A stretch of 64,000 bases of DNA. Source: Pseudomonas iridis. Lineage in GTDB: Bacteria; Pseudomonadota; Gammaproteobacteria; Pseudomonadales; Pseudomonadaceae. The stretch is from positions 54,231 through 118,230 of the forward strand of contig NZ_JACXXO010000016.1 of the NCBI RefSeq assembly GCF_017980685.1, given 5' to 3'. Positions 35,561 through 43,973 of the stretch are shown here, one piece after another (the stretch's first letter is position 1; each line of letters begins with the position of its first letter). The notes beneath the pieces are model-generated. The model was not told the DNA's origin. It searched no databases and was given only the letters and a program-made list of their open reading frames with translations. Made by a program: the position numbers and the translations under genes.

Positions 35561-35655
35561 ATGTAGGAGCTGCCGAAGGCTGCGATCTTTCGATCCTTGG
35601 GGTTTAAGAACAAAAGCAAGATCAAAAGATCGCAGCCTGCGGCAGCTCCTACAGG
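35561..35655. repeat. REPIN (GTAGGAGCTGC type)
   Basis: TGTAGGAGCTGCCGAAGGCT and CTGCGGCAGCTCCTACAG arms with internal GCTGCGATCTTTCGATC and GATCAAAAGATCGCAGC segments. The rest of the 35264-35667 interval holds a GTTAC cluster (35445-35483) and an inverted GATTCAGC/GCTGAATC pair (about 35490-35516), but no gene. Confidence 0.88.
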
Positions 35656-35667
35656 GGAGGATTTGTT

Positions 35668-36153
35668 TCAGGTTTGGGGGAGGCGTTCGAGGCCGACGAA
35701 CGGACAGGCTGCCAGCAGATCGGCGAGGCTACGGCCATCGGCAAGGCGCAAATCGGCTGGAGCCAGTTCGGCCATCGGATACAGGACGAACGCGCGTTCC
35801 TGAATCTGATAGTGCGGGACTTTCAGTCGTGGTTCGTCGATCAGCCGATCACCGAACAGCAGAATATCCAGATCCAGCGTGCGCGGACCCCAGCGCTCCA
35901 GACGTTCGCGGCCCTGATCGTTTTCGATGGATTGCAGGGCGTCGAGCAGATCCAGCGGGGCCAATGCGCTGTCGAGCGCGGCGACCGCGTTGGTGTAACG
36001 CGGTTGGCCCGGCAGTAGCGAGTCGCTTTGATAGAAGGCGGAAACGCCGACGAGTGCGGTCTGCGGCAATTGCCCCAGCGCGTCGACCGCGCTGCGCAAC
36101 TGTTCGGCAGGGTCAGCGAGGTTGCTGCCCATGCCGATGTAGATGCGTTCCAT
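35668..36153 (-). CDS. folK: 6-hydroxymethyl-7,8-dihydropterin pyrophosphokinase FolK
   Basis: A 161-residue HPPK enzyme that pyrophosphorylates dihydropterin in folate synthesis. The N-terminal IYIGMGSNLADP, the catalytic loop and the strongly conserved RWGPRTLDLDILLFGD (about 86-101, Mg-binding aspartates) are all seen. VPHYQIQERAFVLYPMAELAP follows, as in the family. It lies three bases downstream of pcnB and is probably co-transcribed. Confidence 0.96.
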   Translation of the reverse strand: MERIYIGMGSNLADPAEQLRSAVDALGQLPQTALVGVSAFYQSDSLLPGQPRYTNAVAALDSALAPLDLLDALQSIENDQGRERLERWGPRTLDLDILLFGDRLIDEPRLKVPHYQIQERAFVLYPMAELAPADLRLADGRSLADLLAACPFVGLERLPQT

Positions 36154-36156
36154 GCC

Positions 36157-37557
36157 TTACTCGCCTGTGGCGCTCGGCGCACCGGCGCGCTTGCGCTTGG
36201 AACCGCCGCTGCGACGACGTTTGCGCGGAGCACCGCTGGCATCGTCACCCTTGCCGCTGAGGTCGCGGATCATGTCGCGACGTTCGCTGTCGTTGGCATC
36301 CTGATAGTCAGTCCACCATTCGCCCAGGCCGTCGGTCTGCTCGCCAGCGCTTTCACGCAACAGCAGAAAGTCGTAACCGGCGCGGAAGCGCGGGTTGTCG
36401 AGCAACAAGTCGGCACGCTTGCCGCTGCGCCGTGGCAGGCGCTCCTGCATGTCCCAGATCTCGCGGATCGGCATGGTGAAGCGCTTTGGAATCGCAATGC
36501 GCTGGCACTGTTCGGCGATCAGCTCGTGCGCGGCTTCCTGCATCGCCGGAATCGGCGGCATGCCACGCTCTTGCAGACGCAAAACGCGGGCCGGCAGGGC
36601 GGGCCACAGCATCGCGGCAAACAGGAACGCCGGGGTCACCGGTTTGTTCTGCTTGATGCGCAAGTCGGTGTTGGTCAGCGCTTCGCTGATCAGCGTGTGG
36701 GTGTAATCCGGGTTGTGATCCAGCGCGTCGGCGCTGGCCGGGAACAGCGGGGCGAACAGTTGCAGATCGACCAGCATCTCGAAGGTGATCGCACCGTGTC
36801 CGGAGAGGAACAGCTTGAGCACTTCTTCGAACAGGCGCGCCGAGGGGATCTCGCGCAGCATCGGTGCCAGTTCGCGGATCGGCTGAACGGTGTGTTTTTC
36901 GATGCCGAAATTGAGTTTGGCTGCGAAACGCACGGCCCGCAGCATGCGTACCGGGTCTTCCTGGTAACGCTGCTTTGGATCGCCAATCAGGCGGATCAGG
37001 TGATTGCGAATGTCGTGTACGCCGTTGGCGTAATCGAGAATGCGCTCGCTGACCGGATCGTAATACAGGGCGTTGATGGTGAAGTCGCGGCGTTGCGCGT
37101 CTTCTTCCAGGGTGCCGTAGACGTTGTCGCGCAGAATCCGCCCGCTTTCGTTACGCGAAGACTGATTACTGTCTTCATCGTCTTCGTTTACGGGGTGATT
37201 GGCGCGGAAGGTAGCGACTTCAATGATTTCGCGACCGAAATGGATATGCACCAGTTTGAAGCGGCGGCCGATGATCCGCGCATTGCGGAATTCTGCGCGG
37301 ACTTGCTCTGGCGTGGCGCTGGTGGCGACGTCGAAATCCTTGGGCGTGATACCCAAAAGCATGTCACGCACGCAACCGCCGACCAGATAGGCCTGGTAAC
37401 CGGCGCCCTGCAAGCGTTCGACAATATTGACCGCGTAGCGGCTGAATTGCGTTTTCTGCAGCGAATGTTGACCGCTGTTGAGCACTTCAGGGGTGCTACG
37501 GATGTGTTGCGTACGACGCACGGGAGTTCGGAATGACTGGAACAACTTCTTCAGCAT
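36157..37557 (-). CDS. pcnB: Poly(A) polymerase I PcnB
   Basis: A 466-residue class II nucleotidyltransferase that adds 3' poly(A) tails and so promotes RNA decay. The catalytic motif LVGGCVRDMLLGITPKDFDVATSA (about 58-81) contains the two metal-binding aspartates. The RRDFTINALYYDP and EDPVRMLRAVRFAAKL motifs follow. The C-terminus is very basic (RKRRRSGGSKRKRAG), as in polymerase rather than CCA-adding enzymes. The start is ATG 37557 (MLKKLFQSF); three codons upstream is another ATG. It is downstream of crcZ. Confidence 0.94.
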   Translation of the reverse strand: MLKKLFQSFRTPVRRTQHIRSTPEVLNSGQHSLQKTQFSRYAVNIVERLQGAGYQAYLVGGCVRDMLLGITPKDFDVATSATPEQVRAEFRNARIIGRRFKLVHIHFGREIIEVATFRANHPVNEDDEDSNQSSRNESGRILRDNVYGTLEEDAQRRDFTINALYYDPVSERILDYANGVHDIRNHLIRLIGDPKQRYQEDPVRMLRAVRFAAKLNFGIEKHTVQPIRELAPMLREIPSARLFEEVLKLFLSGHGAITFEMLVDLQLFAPLFPASADALDHNPDYTHTLISEALTNTDLRIKQNKPVTPAFLFAAMLWPALPARVLRLQERGMPPIPAMQEAAHELIAEQCQRIAIPKRFTMPIREIWDMQERLPRRSGKRADLLLDNPRFRAGYDFLLLRESAGEQTDGLGEWWTDYQDANDSERRDMIRDLSGKGDDASGAPRKRRRSGGSKRKRAGAPSATGE

Positions 37558-37726
37558 GGGATGCACTGTTTGAAGGAATGTTCGGCCATACCAAAGAATG
37601 ACCGCATGATGGGCGCAGATTCTAGCATTTAGTCAGGGGATGGTGTAGGACGCAGCCGATTTGTCCTGCAAGCCGCGGACTACAGGCTTGCGACGCTATG
37701 AAAACGGGGATTTTTACGGGAGGGAG

Positions 37727-38094
37727 AAACTACAAGGGGAGCCGAAGCTCCCCAAGAAAGTAGTTGCGTGCTCTTTTTATTATTGATTCGGGCTTTTTGT
37801 TTTTGTTGAGTGCCCTCGCCATGAAGCTTTTCCTTCATGACCCTCCCAATCGGGAGCCAAGAGCAAACGGATTGCTTTGGTCGCTGAATTGCAGTGATCT
37901 CTCGATCCAACCAGTACAGGCTCTGTCTTAGGACAGTTTTTGTTGTTCTCGGCCTGGTCGTGGGGCAAGCCCCAAATACAACGCCTCTCCAAAAGAATCA
38001 GTTAGCTGCGTCTCTCGCCGTCTTGTTTTTATTGTGCGTGAGTCGATTCGTCTTATTTTTATTGTCTTGTGCATTGCTTGTTATTGTTCTTGTA
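37727..38094 (-). ncRNA. crcZ: Small RNA CrcZ (catabolite repression control)
   Basis: The interval between cbrB and pcnB holds no gene but has the features of CrcZ. On the minus strand a sigma-54 promoter (38105-38120) is followed by about 368 bases containing at least five A-rich CA clusters of the AAnAAnAA type, for example AAGAACAATAACAAG near 38077-38091, AATAAAAATAA near 38055, AATAAAAACAAG near 38024, AACAACAAAAAC near 37940 and AACAAAAACAAAAAG near 37795. It ends at the GGGGAGC-TTCG-GCTCCCC hairpin (37736-37753). CrcZ sequesters Hfq/Crc and relieves carbon catabolite repression. The weak T run after the hairpin leaves the exact 3' end uncertain. Confidence 0.9.
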
Positions 38095-38104
38095 CCAAAC
38101 ATAT

Positions 38105-38120
38105 AGCAGGGGGCGTGCCA
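38105..38120 (-). promoter_or_regulatory. Sigma-54 promoter of crcZ
   Basis: On the minus strand TGGCACGCCCCCTGCT matches the -24/-12 consensus with exact GG-GC spacing. The predicted start is near 38094. Confidence 0.9.
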
Positions 38121-38179
38121 ACTTTTGCGAGGCCCAATAAAACAAGGGGTTAGGTCGATATAACCGTTTTGTCGGGACG

Positions 38180-38217
38180 AAAAAAAGCCGGGGTTTCGTT
38201 ACCGATAACCCCGGCTT
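38180..38217 (-). terminator. Terminator of cbrB
   Basis: AAGCCGGGGTT pairs with AACCCCGGCTT on the minus strand and ends in seven T. It separates cbrB from the crcZ promoter, so CrcZ is a separate transcript. Confidence 0.9.
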
Positions 38218-38218
38218 C

Positions 38219-38289
38219 TGTTACGTGAATGGACTGAGGTAACAGTTTTTTCACATCTTTAAACGTTACCCGCACACTCGACAGGTAAC
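38219..38289. promoter_or_regulatory. CbrB upstream activating sites for crcZ
   Basis: Two dyads are visible: TGTTAC, 14 bases, GTAACA at 38219-38244 and GTTAC, 15 bases, GTAAC at 38265-38289. CbrB sites in P. putida are, to my knowledge, of the TGTTAC/GTAACA type. They lie about 100-170 bases upstream of the sigma-54 promoter, and the farther dyad ends two bases from the cbrB stop codon. Confidence 0.75.
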
Positions 38290-38291
38290 GT

Positions 38292-39728
38292 TCAGCTCTC
38301 GCTGGCAACCCCGGTCTTGCGCCGTGGAATGCCCAGACGCTGACGGCGTTCCCACAGGCATTTACGGCTGACGCCCAGTTTGCGCGCCAGTTCGGTCTCG
38401 GTCATGTGGTCTTGATGCTCGAGGACGAAGTGCTGGAAGTAGTCCTCCAGCGACAGGTCTTCAGTCGGCTCGTGGCTGCTGTTGCTGGCGTTACCGCCCG
38501 TTTGCGGTGGCAGGCCGATGAACTCGTCGTCTTCCAGATCGCTCAGCTCGATGTCGATGCCCAGCAGCTCCGCGGAAATCTCCGGACTCTCGCTGAGAAT
38601 CACCGCGCGCTCCACAGCATTTTCCAACTCACGCACATTACCCGGCCATGAATAGTGACGGATGGCCTGTTCGGCATCCGCGGCAAATGTCAGGTCGGTA
38701 CGGTTGATGCGCGCACTCTGGCGGGCGAGGAAGGCGCTGGCGATCTCGTTGACGTCAGCACCGCGCTCGCGCAGGGCCGGCAGTTTCAATGCGATCACGT
38801 GGAGGCGGTAATAAAGGTCTTCGCGGAACTGGCCGATTTTCGCCAGGCTCTTGAGGTCCCGGTGAGTGGCCGCGATCAGGCGTACATCGACCTTCTGCGA
38901 CTGCACCGAACCCACCCGGCGAATTTCGCCTTCCTGCAACACACGCAGCAAGCGGGCCTGGGCTTCGAGTGGCAGTTCGCCGATCTCGTCGAGGAACAGC
39001 GTGCCACCGTCCGCGGCTTCGACCAGGCCAGCGCGCCCGGCGCTGGCGCCAGTGAATGCGCCTTTTTCGTGGCCGAACAGTTCGGACTCGATCAGGCTTT
39101 CCGGGATGGCCGCACAGTTCACCGAGATCATCGGCGCCTTGGCGCGTTTCGACAGGTTGTGCAGGGCACGCGCCACCAGCTCTTTACCGGTGCCGGACTC
39201 GCCCTGGATCAACACATTGGAATCGGTCGGGGCGACTTTGCGGATCTTGCTGTAAAGATCCTGCATGGGCGGGCACGAGCCGATGATGCCGATTTCGCCA
39301 TTGCTGTTGTCGACGGCGGACTTGCCGCTGCCATTGGCGGTTTTGGCGGTAACCGTCTCACCGGCAGCAGGCGCCGATTGACGATCACGCAAAATTCGCG
39401 CGACAGCCTGGAGCATTTCATCGTGGTCGAAAGGCTTGGCGATGTAGTCCACCGCGCCCATCTTCATCGAATCCACCGCCGAGCGCAGGCTGGCGTAACT
39501 GGTCATGATCAGCACCGGGGTGCCTTGGCCAAGCTTGATCAGCTCGGTGCCAGGGGCGCCCGGCAACCGCAGATCGCTGACGATCAGATCGAACGTAGGA
39601 ATGGTGAAGCGTTCTTGTGCTTCCTGCACTGAACCGGCTTCGCTCACCTGGTACTGGTTACGTTCCAGCAGGCGGCGCAAGGCGGAGCGGATAATTGTTT
39701 CGTCTTCGACGATCAAAATGTGCGGCAT
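38292..39728 (-). CDS. cbrB: Sigma-54 response regulator CbrB
   Basis: A 478-residue NtrC-type activator controlling carbon/nitrogen balance and crcZ. Receiver domain with D52 as phospho-acceptor (LIVSDLRLPG). The AAA+ domain has Walker A GESGTGKE and the canonical GAFTGA loop (GHEKGAFTGASAGRAG). The C-terminal Fis-type helix-turn-helix is LTETELARKLGVSRKCLWERRQRLGI-like. Identity rests on the adjacent CbrA-type kinase and crcZ. It is 22 bases downstream of cbrA. Sequence similarity alone would also allow other NtrC-like regulators. Confidence 0.95.
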   Translation of the reverse strand: MPHILIVEDETIIRSALRRLLERNQYQVSEAGSVQEAQERFTIPTFDLIVSDLRLPGAPGTELIKLGQGTPVLIMTSYASLRSAVDSMKMGAVDYIAKPFDHDEMLQAVARILRDRQSAPAAGETVTAKTANGSGKSAVDNSNGEIGIIGSCPPMQDLYSKIRKVAPTDSNVLIQGESGTGKELVARALHNLSKRAKAPMISVNCAAIPESLIESELFGHEKGAFTGASAGRAGLVEAADGGTLFLDEIGELPLEAQARLLRVLQEGEIRRVGSVQSQKVDVRLIAATHRDLKSLAKIGQFREDLYYRLHVIALKLPALRERGADVNEIASAFLARQSARINRTDLTFAADAEQAIRHYSWPGNVRELENAVERAVILSESPEISAELLGIDIELSDLEDDEFIGLPPQTGGNASNSSHEPTEDLSLEDYFQHFVLEHQDHMTETELARKLGVSRKCLWERRQRLGIPRRKTGVASES

Positions 39729-39750
39729 TGATTCGATACTCTCGACGGTC

Positions 39751-42705
39751 TCAGTTCACAGCGGACGTCGCTTCGACATGACGCGGTAAGGTCACCCGGA
39801 TACGGGTGCCGCGTTGGCTTTGTACATCAGCCGGGCTGTCGATGGTGATTTGTCCATAATGCTCTTCAACGATGGAATAGACCAGTGCAAGGCCCAGACC
39901 GGTGCCTTCGCCAGGATCCTTGGTGGTGAAGAAGGGTTCGAACAATCGGTCCATGATGTTCTTCGGAATACCGCTGCCTTCGTCCTCCACGATCAGATCG
40001 ACCGTGTGTTCGCCGGCTTCACTCTTGACCCGCACCGCGCTGTGCGGCGGCGAGGCGTCACGGGCGTTGGAGAGCAGATTGATCAGCACTTGGGCGAGCC
40101 GCTGCGGATCGCCTTCGACCCAGTGATCGGGATCGCAGAGGTTGTAGAACTGCACTTCGAAATTGCGCCGGTTCAACGCCAGCAGCCCGATCGCATCCTG
40201 CGCGACTTCGGCCAGACAAACGGGCTCGTCGCTGTGCTGATGGCTGCCGGCATGGGCGAAGCTCATCAGCGACTGGACGATACGTGACACGCGTTTGGTC
40301 TGTTCGAGAATCTGCCCGCTGATTTCGGTCAGCTCGCTATCGTCTTCGCGTTCTTCGCGCAGGTTCTGCGCCAGACAGGCAATGCCGGTGATCGGATTGC
40401 CGATTTCATGGGCCACCCCCGCAGCAAGGCGACCGATGCTGGCCAGGCGCTCGGAGTGCACCAGTTTGTCTTCGAGCATCTGGGTGTCGGTGAGATCTTC
40501 AACCAGCAGCACCAGACCGCTGTTGCCGGGGGCCAGCGGTTCGTCGATCGCCGCTTTGTGCAGATTGAGCCAGCGCGTCTGGCCGTCGAGGGCCAGGTGT
40601 TGTTTGTGCAAGTGCTCATCGGGCAGGTTGATGAAGCCCTGGAGCAATTCTTTCCACGGATCGCCAATGGTACTCAGGCGCGAGCCGACTACGCGCTGGG
40701 CGGCGATACCGGTCAGCTCTTCCATGGCCTTGTTCCACATGAGGATCTCTTGATCCTTGGCCAGCGAGCAGACGCCCATCGGCAGTTCCTGCAACGTCTG
40801 ACGGTGGTAGCGGCGCAGGGCGTCGAGTTCGGCGGCCAGACCTGTGAGGCGCGAGTGGTAATCCTCGAGGCGGCTTTCGATGAAGTGAATGTCTTCGGTG
40901 ACGTAGTTTTCGCCGCCGGCCTTGTACGGCAGGAAGGTTTCGACCATGTCCTGAGCGACGCTTGGGCCCATCAGACCGGAAAGGTTGGCTTCGATACGGT
41001 CGCGCAAACGGCGCAAGGCGTACGGGCGGCGTTCATCGAACGGCAGATAAAGATCACGTAGCGCCTGTTCGACTTCTTTCTGCGCAGCCTTGGCGCCCAG
41101 CGGTTTGGCCAGTTGCGTGGCGAACTCCTGTGGCGAGGCGGCATGCAGTTCGCGGCGTTGCGGGCGACGCACGTTGTCCACAGCGCAGGCTTCGGCAGCG
41201 GACGCTTCTTCCGGGCTGGCGTTGGTGAACAGCGAGATCAGGGTGAACATCAACACGTTGGCGGCCAGCGAGGCGATCGCCGCCATGTGCCAACTGGTGT
41301 CGTCCAGCACGTAAATCATGTTCAGCAGCGGGATGTAGAAACCTTGCAGATTGCCGACCAGCGGCAGGAGCATGGTCACCACCCACACCAGAATCCCCGC
41401 CAAAAGACCGGCGATAAAACCGCGACGATTGGCAGTCGGCCAGTACAGCACCGACAACACGCCCGGCAGGAATTGCAACGTGGCGACAAAAGCGACGATG
41501 CCCAGGTTGGCCAGATCCTGACCGGCGCCGAGCATCAGATAAAAGCCGAAACCGGCCATGATGATCGCGACGATCAGTGCCCGGCGAGTCCACTTCAGCC
41601 AGCGATAGATGTTGCCTTCGGCGGGCGGCTGATAAAGCGGCAGCACCAGGTGGTTCAGCGCCATGCCCGACAGTGCCAGGGTGGTGACGATGATCAGGCC
41701 ACTGGCCGCCGACAAACCACCGACATAGGCGAGCAATGCCAGCGGCTTGCTGTTGGCGGCAATGCCGATGCCGAGGGTGAAATATTCCGGGTCGGTGGTG
41801 GCGCCGAGCTTGAGGCCGGCCCACAAAATCAGCGGCACTGCCAGGCTCATCAGCAGCAGGAACAGCGGCAAACCCCAGCTTGCGCTGACCAATGAGCGCG
41901 GGTTGAGGTTTTCGGTGAAGGTCATGTGATACATGTGCGGCATCACGATCGCCGAAGCGAAAAACACCAGCAGCAGCGTGCGCCACGGGCCTTCCTGCAA
42001 CGGCGTGTGCAACGCGGCGAGGGCGGTCTGGTTTTGCAGCAGCCACAGCTCAAGCTGTTGCGGGCCGTCGAACACGCCGTACAGCGCATACAGGCCAACG
42101 CCGCCGAGGGCGATCAGTTTGATCACCGATTCGAAAGCAATCGCGAACACTAGCCCTTCATGCTTCTCGCGAGTGGCGATATGCCGGGAGCCGAAGAAAA
42201 TCGTGAACAGAATGATCAGCGCACAGAACGCCAGCGCCACGCGGCTCTGAATCGGCTCGCCGGTGAGGATGCCAATGGAATCGGCCACCGCTTGAATCTG
42301 CAACGCCAACAGCGGCAGCACGCCGATCAGCATGAAAATCGTGGTCAGCGCTCCGGCCCAGGTGCTGCGAAAGCGGAAGGCAAACAGATCCGCCAGCGAC
42401 GACAGTTGATAGGTGCGGGTGATTTTCAGAATCGGATAGAGCAGCACCGGTGCGAGCAAAAATGCGCCGGACACCCCGAGGTAACTGGACAGAAAGCCGT
42501 AGCCGTACTGATAGGCCAGGCCCACCGTGCCGTAGAACGCCCAGGCACTGGCGTAAACCCCCAGCGACAAGGTGTAAGTCAGCGGATGGCGAATGATCGC
42601 CCGTGGAATCATTCCACGCTCACTGATCCAGGCCACGCCAAACAGTGCGGCCAGGTAGGCGGCGCTGATCAGCAGCATCTGGGTCAGGCTAAAGCTCATC
42701 GGCAT
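39751..42705 (-). CDS. cbrA: Sensor kinase CbrA with sodium/solute symporter domain
   Basis: A 984-residue hybrid of a transporter and a kinase. About 13 hydrophobic segments in residues 1-510 form an SSS-family symporter domain that takes up histidine in P. putida and P. fluorescens. A STAC-like linker, a PAS domain near 620-730, the H-box AAGVAHEIGNPITGIACLAQNLRE and an ATPase domain with DEGSGIP and GTGLGLALVYSIVEEHYG follow. Its start (ATG 42705, or 42699) overlaps the cbrX stop, which suggests coupled translation. It phosphorylates CbrB. Confidence 0.96.
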   Translation of the reverse strand: MPMSFSLTQMLLISAAYLAALFGVAWISERGMIPRAIIRHPLTYTLSLGVYASAWAFYGTVGLAYQYGYGFLSSYLGVSGAFLLAPVLLYPILKITRTYQLSSLADLFAFRFRSTWAGALTTIFMLIGVLPLLALQIQAVADSIGILTGEPIQSRVALAFCALIILFTIFFGSRHIATREKHEGLVFAIAFESVIKLIALGGVGLYALYGVFDGPQQLELWLLQNQTALAALHTPLQEGPWRTLLLVFFASAIVMPHMYHMTFTENLNPRSLVSASWGLPLFLLLMSLAVPLILWAGLKLGATTDPEYFTLGIGIAANSKPLALLAYVGGLSAASGLIIVTTLALSGMALNHLVLPLYQPPAEGNIYRWLKWTRRALIVAIIMAGFGFYLMLGAGQDLANLGIVAFVATLQFLPGVLSVLYWPTANRRGFIAGLLAGILVWVVTMLLPLVGNLQGFYIPLLNMIYVLDDTSWHMAAIASLAANVLMFTLISLFTNASPEEASAAEACAVDNVRRPQRRELHAASPQEFATQLAKPLGAKAAQKEVEQALRDLYLPFDERRPYALRRLRDRIEANLSGLMGPSVAQDMVETFLPYKAGGENYVTEDIHFIESRLEDYHSRLTGLAAELDALRRYHRQTLQELPMGVCSLAKDQEILMWNKAMEELTGIAAQRVVGSRLSTIGDPWKELLQGFINLPDEHLHKQHLALDGQTRWLNLHKAAIDEPLAPGNSGLVLLVEDLTDTQMLEDKLVHSERLASIGRLAAGVAHEIGNPITGIACLAQNLREEREDDSELTEISGQILEQTKRVSRIVQSLMSFAHAGSHQHSDEPVCLAEVAQDAIGLLALNRRNFEVQFYNLCDPDHWVEGDPQRLAQVLINLLSNARDASPPHSAVRVKSEAGEHTVDLIVEDEGSGIPKNIMDRLFEPFFTTKDPGEGTGLGLALVYSIVEEHYGQITIDSPADVQSQRGTRIRVTLPRHVEATSAVN

Positions 42706-42865
42706 CTTTTTGGCTCTGCAGGATGAAGGTCACGACAATCAGGATCAGCCAAAGCAGATACGGGCGATACCAGGCGCCCGTAGCGTCGATCCACCAATCC
42801 ATGATGGCGGGCGAAAACAGATAGATCCCCACGACCAAAAGCAGGACCAAGCGATAGATGTACAT
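42689..42865 (-). CDS. cbrX: Small membrane protein CbrX, coupled to cbrA
   Basis: A 58-residue protein not long enough to be obvious: it starts MYIYRLVLLLVVGIYLFSPA and ends ILQSQKDADEL. Two hydrophobic helices (about 4-22 and 37-50) flank a WWIDATGAWYRP loop. The RBS AGAGAGG lies six to seven bases before the ATG. The stop overlaps the start of cbrA by 17 bases (or 11 with the second ATG), so cbrA translation is probably coupled to it. A cbrX gene of this kind is known upstream of cbrA in P. putida; I assign the name by position and size. Confidence 0.82.
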   Translation of the reverse strand: MYIYRLVLLLVVGIYLFSPAIMDWWIDATGAWYRPYLLWLILIVVTFILQSQKDADEL

Positions 42866-42942
42866 CCCGGCCTCTCTTTTTTATGCGCGTGCCCGAAAAC
42901 GTGCGGCGATGGTAACGGATGGCAGCGCGACTGCAAGTGTCG

Positions 42943-43839
42943 TCATAGCAGTTGCGCTTCGGGCAGGGTCAGTGTGCGCGGGATCCGGGTGGCATCCCAG
43001 TGCGCGCTGCCCCACTTCAGCAGTTCCTGCGGCGTGGCGTGTTCGAGTTCCGCGCCGGGGTTTTGCCCCAATGCACGCAAGGCCCGCAGCAGCAACGGCG
43101 TGGCTTGATCCGCCTCAAGCGGCGGCGAGCGGTAGGACTTGCCGAGTTTGTTGCCGTCCGGTTGGGTGATCAACGGCAGGTGCAGGTAGCGCGGTTGACG
43201 CAAGCCCAGCAGTTCTTGCAGATAGAGCTGGCGCGGCGTGGAGTCGAGCAGATCGGCCCCGCGCACGATATCGGTAATGCCTTGCCAGGCATCGTCGAGC
43301 ACCACGGCCAGCTGGTAGGCATAGAGGCCGTCGCGACGGCGAATCACAAAGTCGCCGACATCGCGGCCCAGATGCTGGCGATATTCGCCCTGCACCCGAT
43401 CAATGAAGTGATATTCCAGCTCCGGCACGCGCAGGCGGATCGCCGCGTCTTGCTGGTCGTGGCCGGCGTTGCGGCACAACCCCGGATAAATCCCGTGATA
43501 AGGCTCCAACTGCTTGCGCGAGCAGGTGCAGGCGTAGGCCAGGCCGTGATTGAACAGGCTGTTGAGCACCTGGGCATAAGCGTCGTGTCGATCGCTCTGG
43601 CGCACCATGTCGCCATCCCATTCAAAGCCGTAGCTTTCCAGGGCCTTGAGGATCGCTACCTGCGCGCCGGGCTCTTCGCGCGGCGGGTCGAGGTCTTCCA
43701 TGCGCACCAGCCAGCGGCCGCCGACCGAACGCGCGTCCAGGTAAGAGGCGAGGGCAGCGACCAGCGAGCCGAAGTGCAGGTGGCCACTGGGTGTCGGGGC
43801 GAAGCGGCCGATGTAGGCGGGGGAAGTCTTGGCAGTCAT
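42943..43839 (-). CDS. gluQ: Glutamyl-Q tRNA(Asp) synthetase GluQ
   Basis: A 298-residue truncated glutamyl-tRNA synthetase that attaches glutamate to queuosine in tRNA-Asp. The HIGH-type motif HLHFGSL (about 19-25) and a KMSKS-equivalent (NKLGKS, about 231-236) are present, as is a zinc site (CTCSR...C). The anticodon-binding domain is absent, as expected. The ATG at 43839 fits the family start (MTAKTSPAYIGRFAPTPSG); 22 upstream codons lie in a REP palindrome. It is located between dksA and cbrX, as in other pseudomonads. Confidence 0.94.
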   Translation of the reverse strand: MTAKTSPAYIGRFAPTPSGHLHFGSLVAALASYLDARSVGGRWLVRMEDLDPPREEPGAQVAILKALESYGFEWDGDMVRQSDRHDAYAQVLNSLFNHGLAYACTCSRKQLEPYHGIYPGLCRNAGHDQQDAAIRLRVPELEYHFIDRVQGEYRQHLGRDVGDFVIRRRDGLYAYQLAVVLDDAWQGITDIVRGADLLDSTPRQLYLQELLGLRQPRYLHLPLITQPDGNKLGKSYRSPPLEADQATPLLLRALRALGQNPGAELEHATPQELLKWGSAHWDATRIPRTLTLPEAQLL

Positions 43840-43876
43840 GAATGCGATAGTACTTTTGAGGACTTGCGGCGGCCAC

Positions 43877-43904
43877 TGTGGGAGCGAGCAGGCTCGCTCC
43901 CACA
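43877..43904. repeat. Single REP palindrome (collapsed)
   Basis: TGTGGGAGCGAGC and GCTCGCTCCCACA are perfect inverted arms with only two bases between. This is the GTGGGAGCGAGC family with the internal part deleted. Confidence 0.9.
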
Positions 43905-43929
43905 AAAGCAGATAGCAAACGGCAGAAAC

Positions 43930-43959
43930 AAAAACGGAGCGTTCGCACGCTCCGTTTTT
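43930..43959 (-). terminator. Terminator of dksA
   Basis: AAAAACGGAGCGT pairs with ACGCTCCGTTTTT (minus strand), 14 bases past the dksA stop. It has T runs in both directions. Confidence 0.92.
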
Positions 43960-43973
43960 CGTTCAGGTCGATA

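Noticed and set aside
35526..36260. 244-codon plus-strand frame over folK/pcnB
   Set aside because: Arg-rich shadow of folK and pcnB that begins inside a REPIN.
37680..37910. 76-codon minus-strand frame in the crcZ region
   Set aside because: It lies within the CrcZ RNA and has a low-complexity Lys/Gln/Asn composition from the A-rich CA clusters. It is better explained as RNA.
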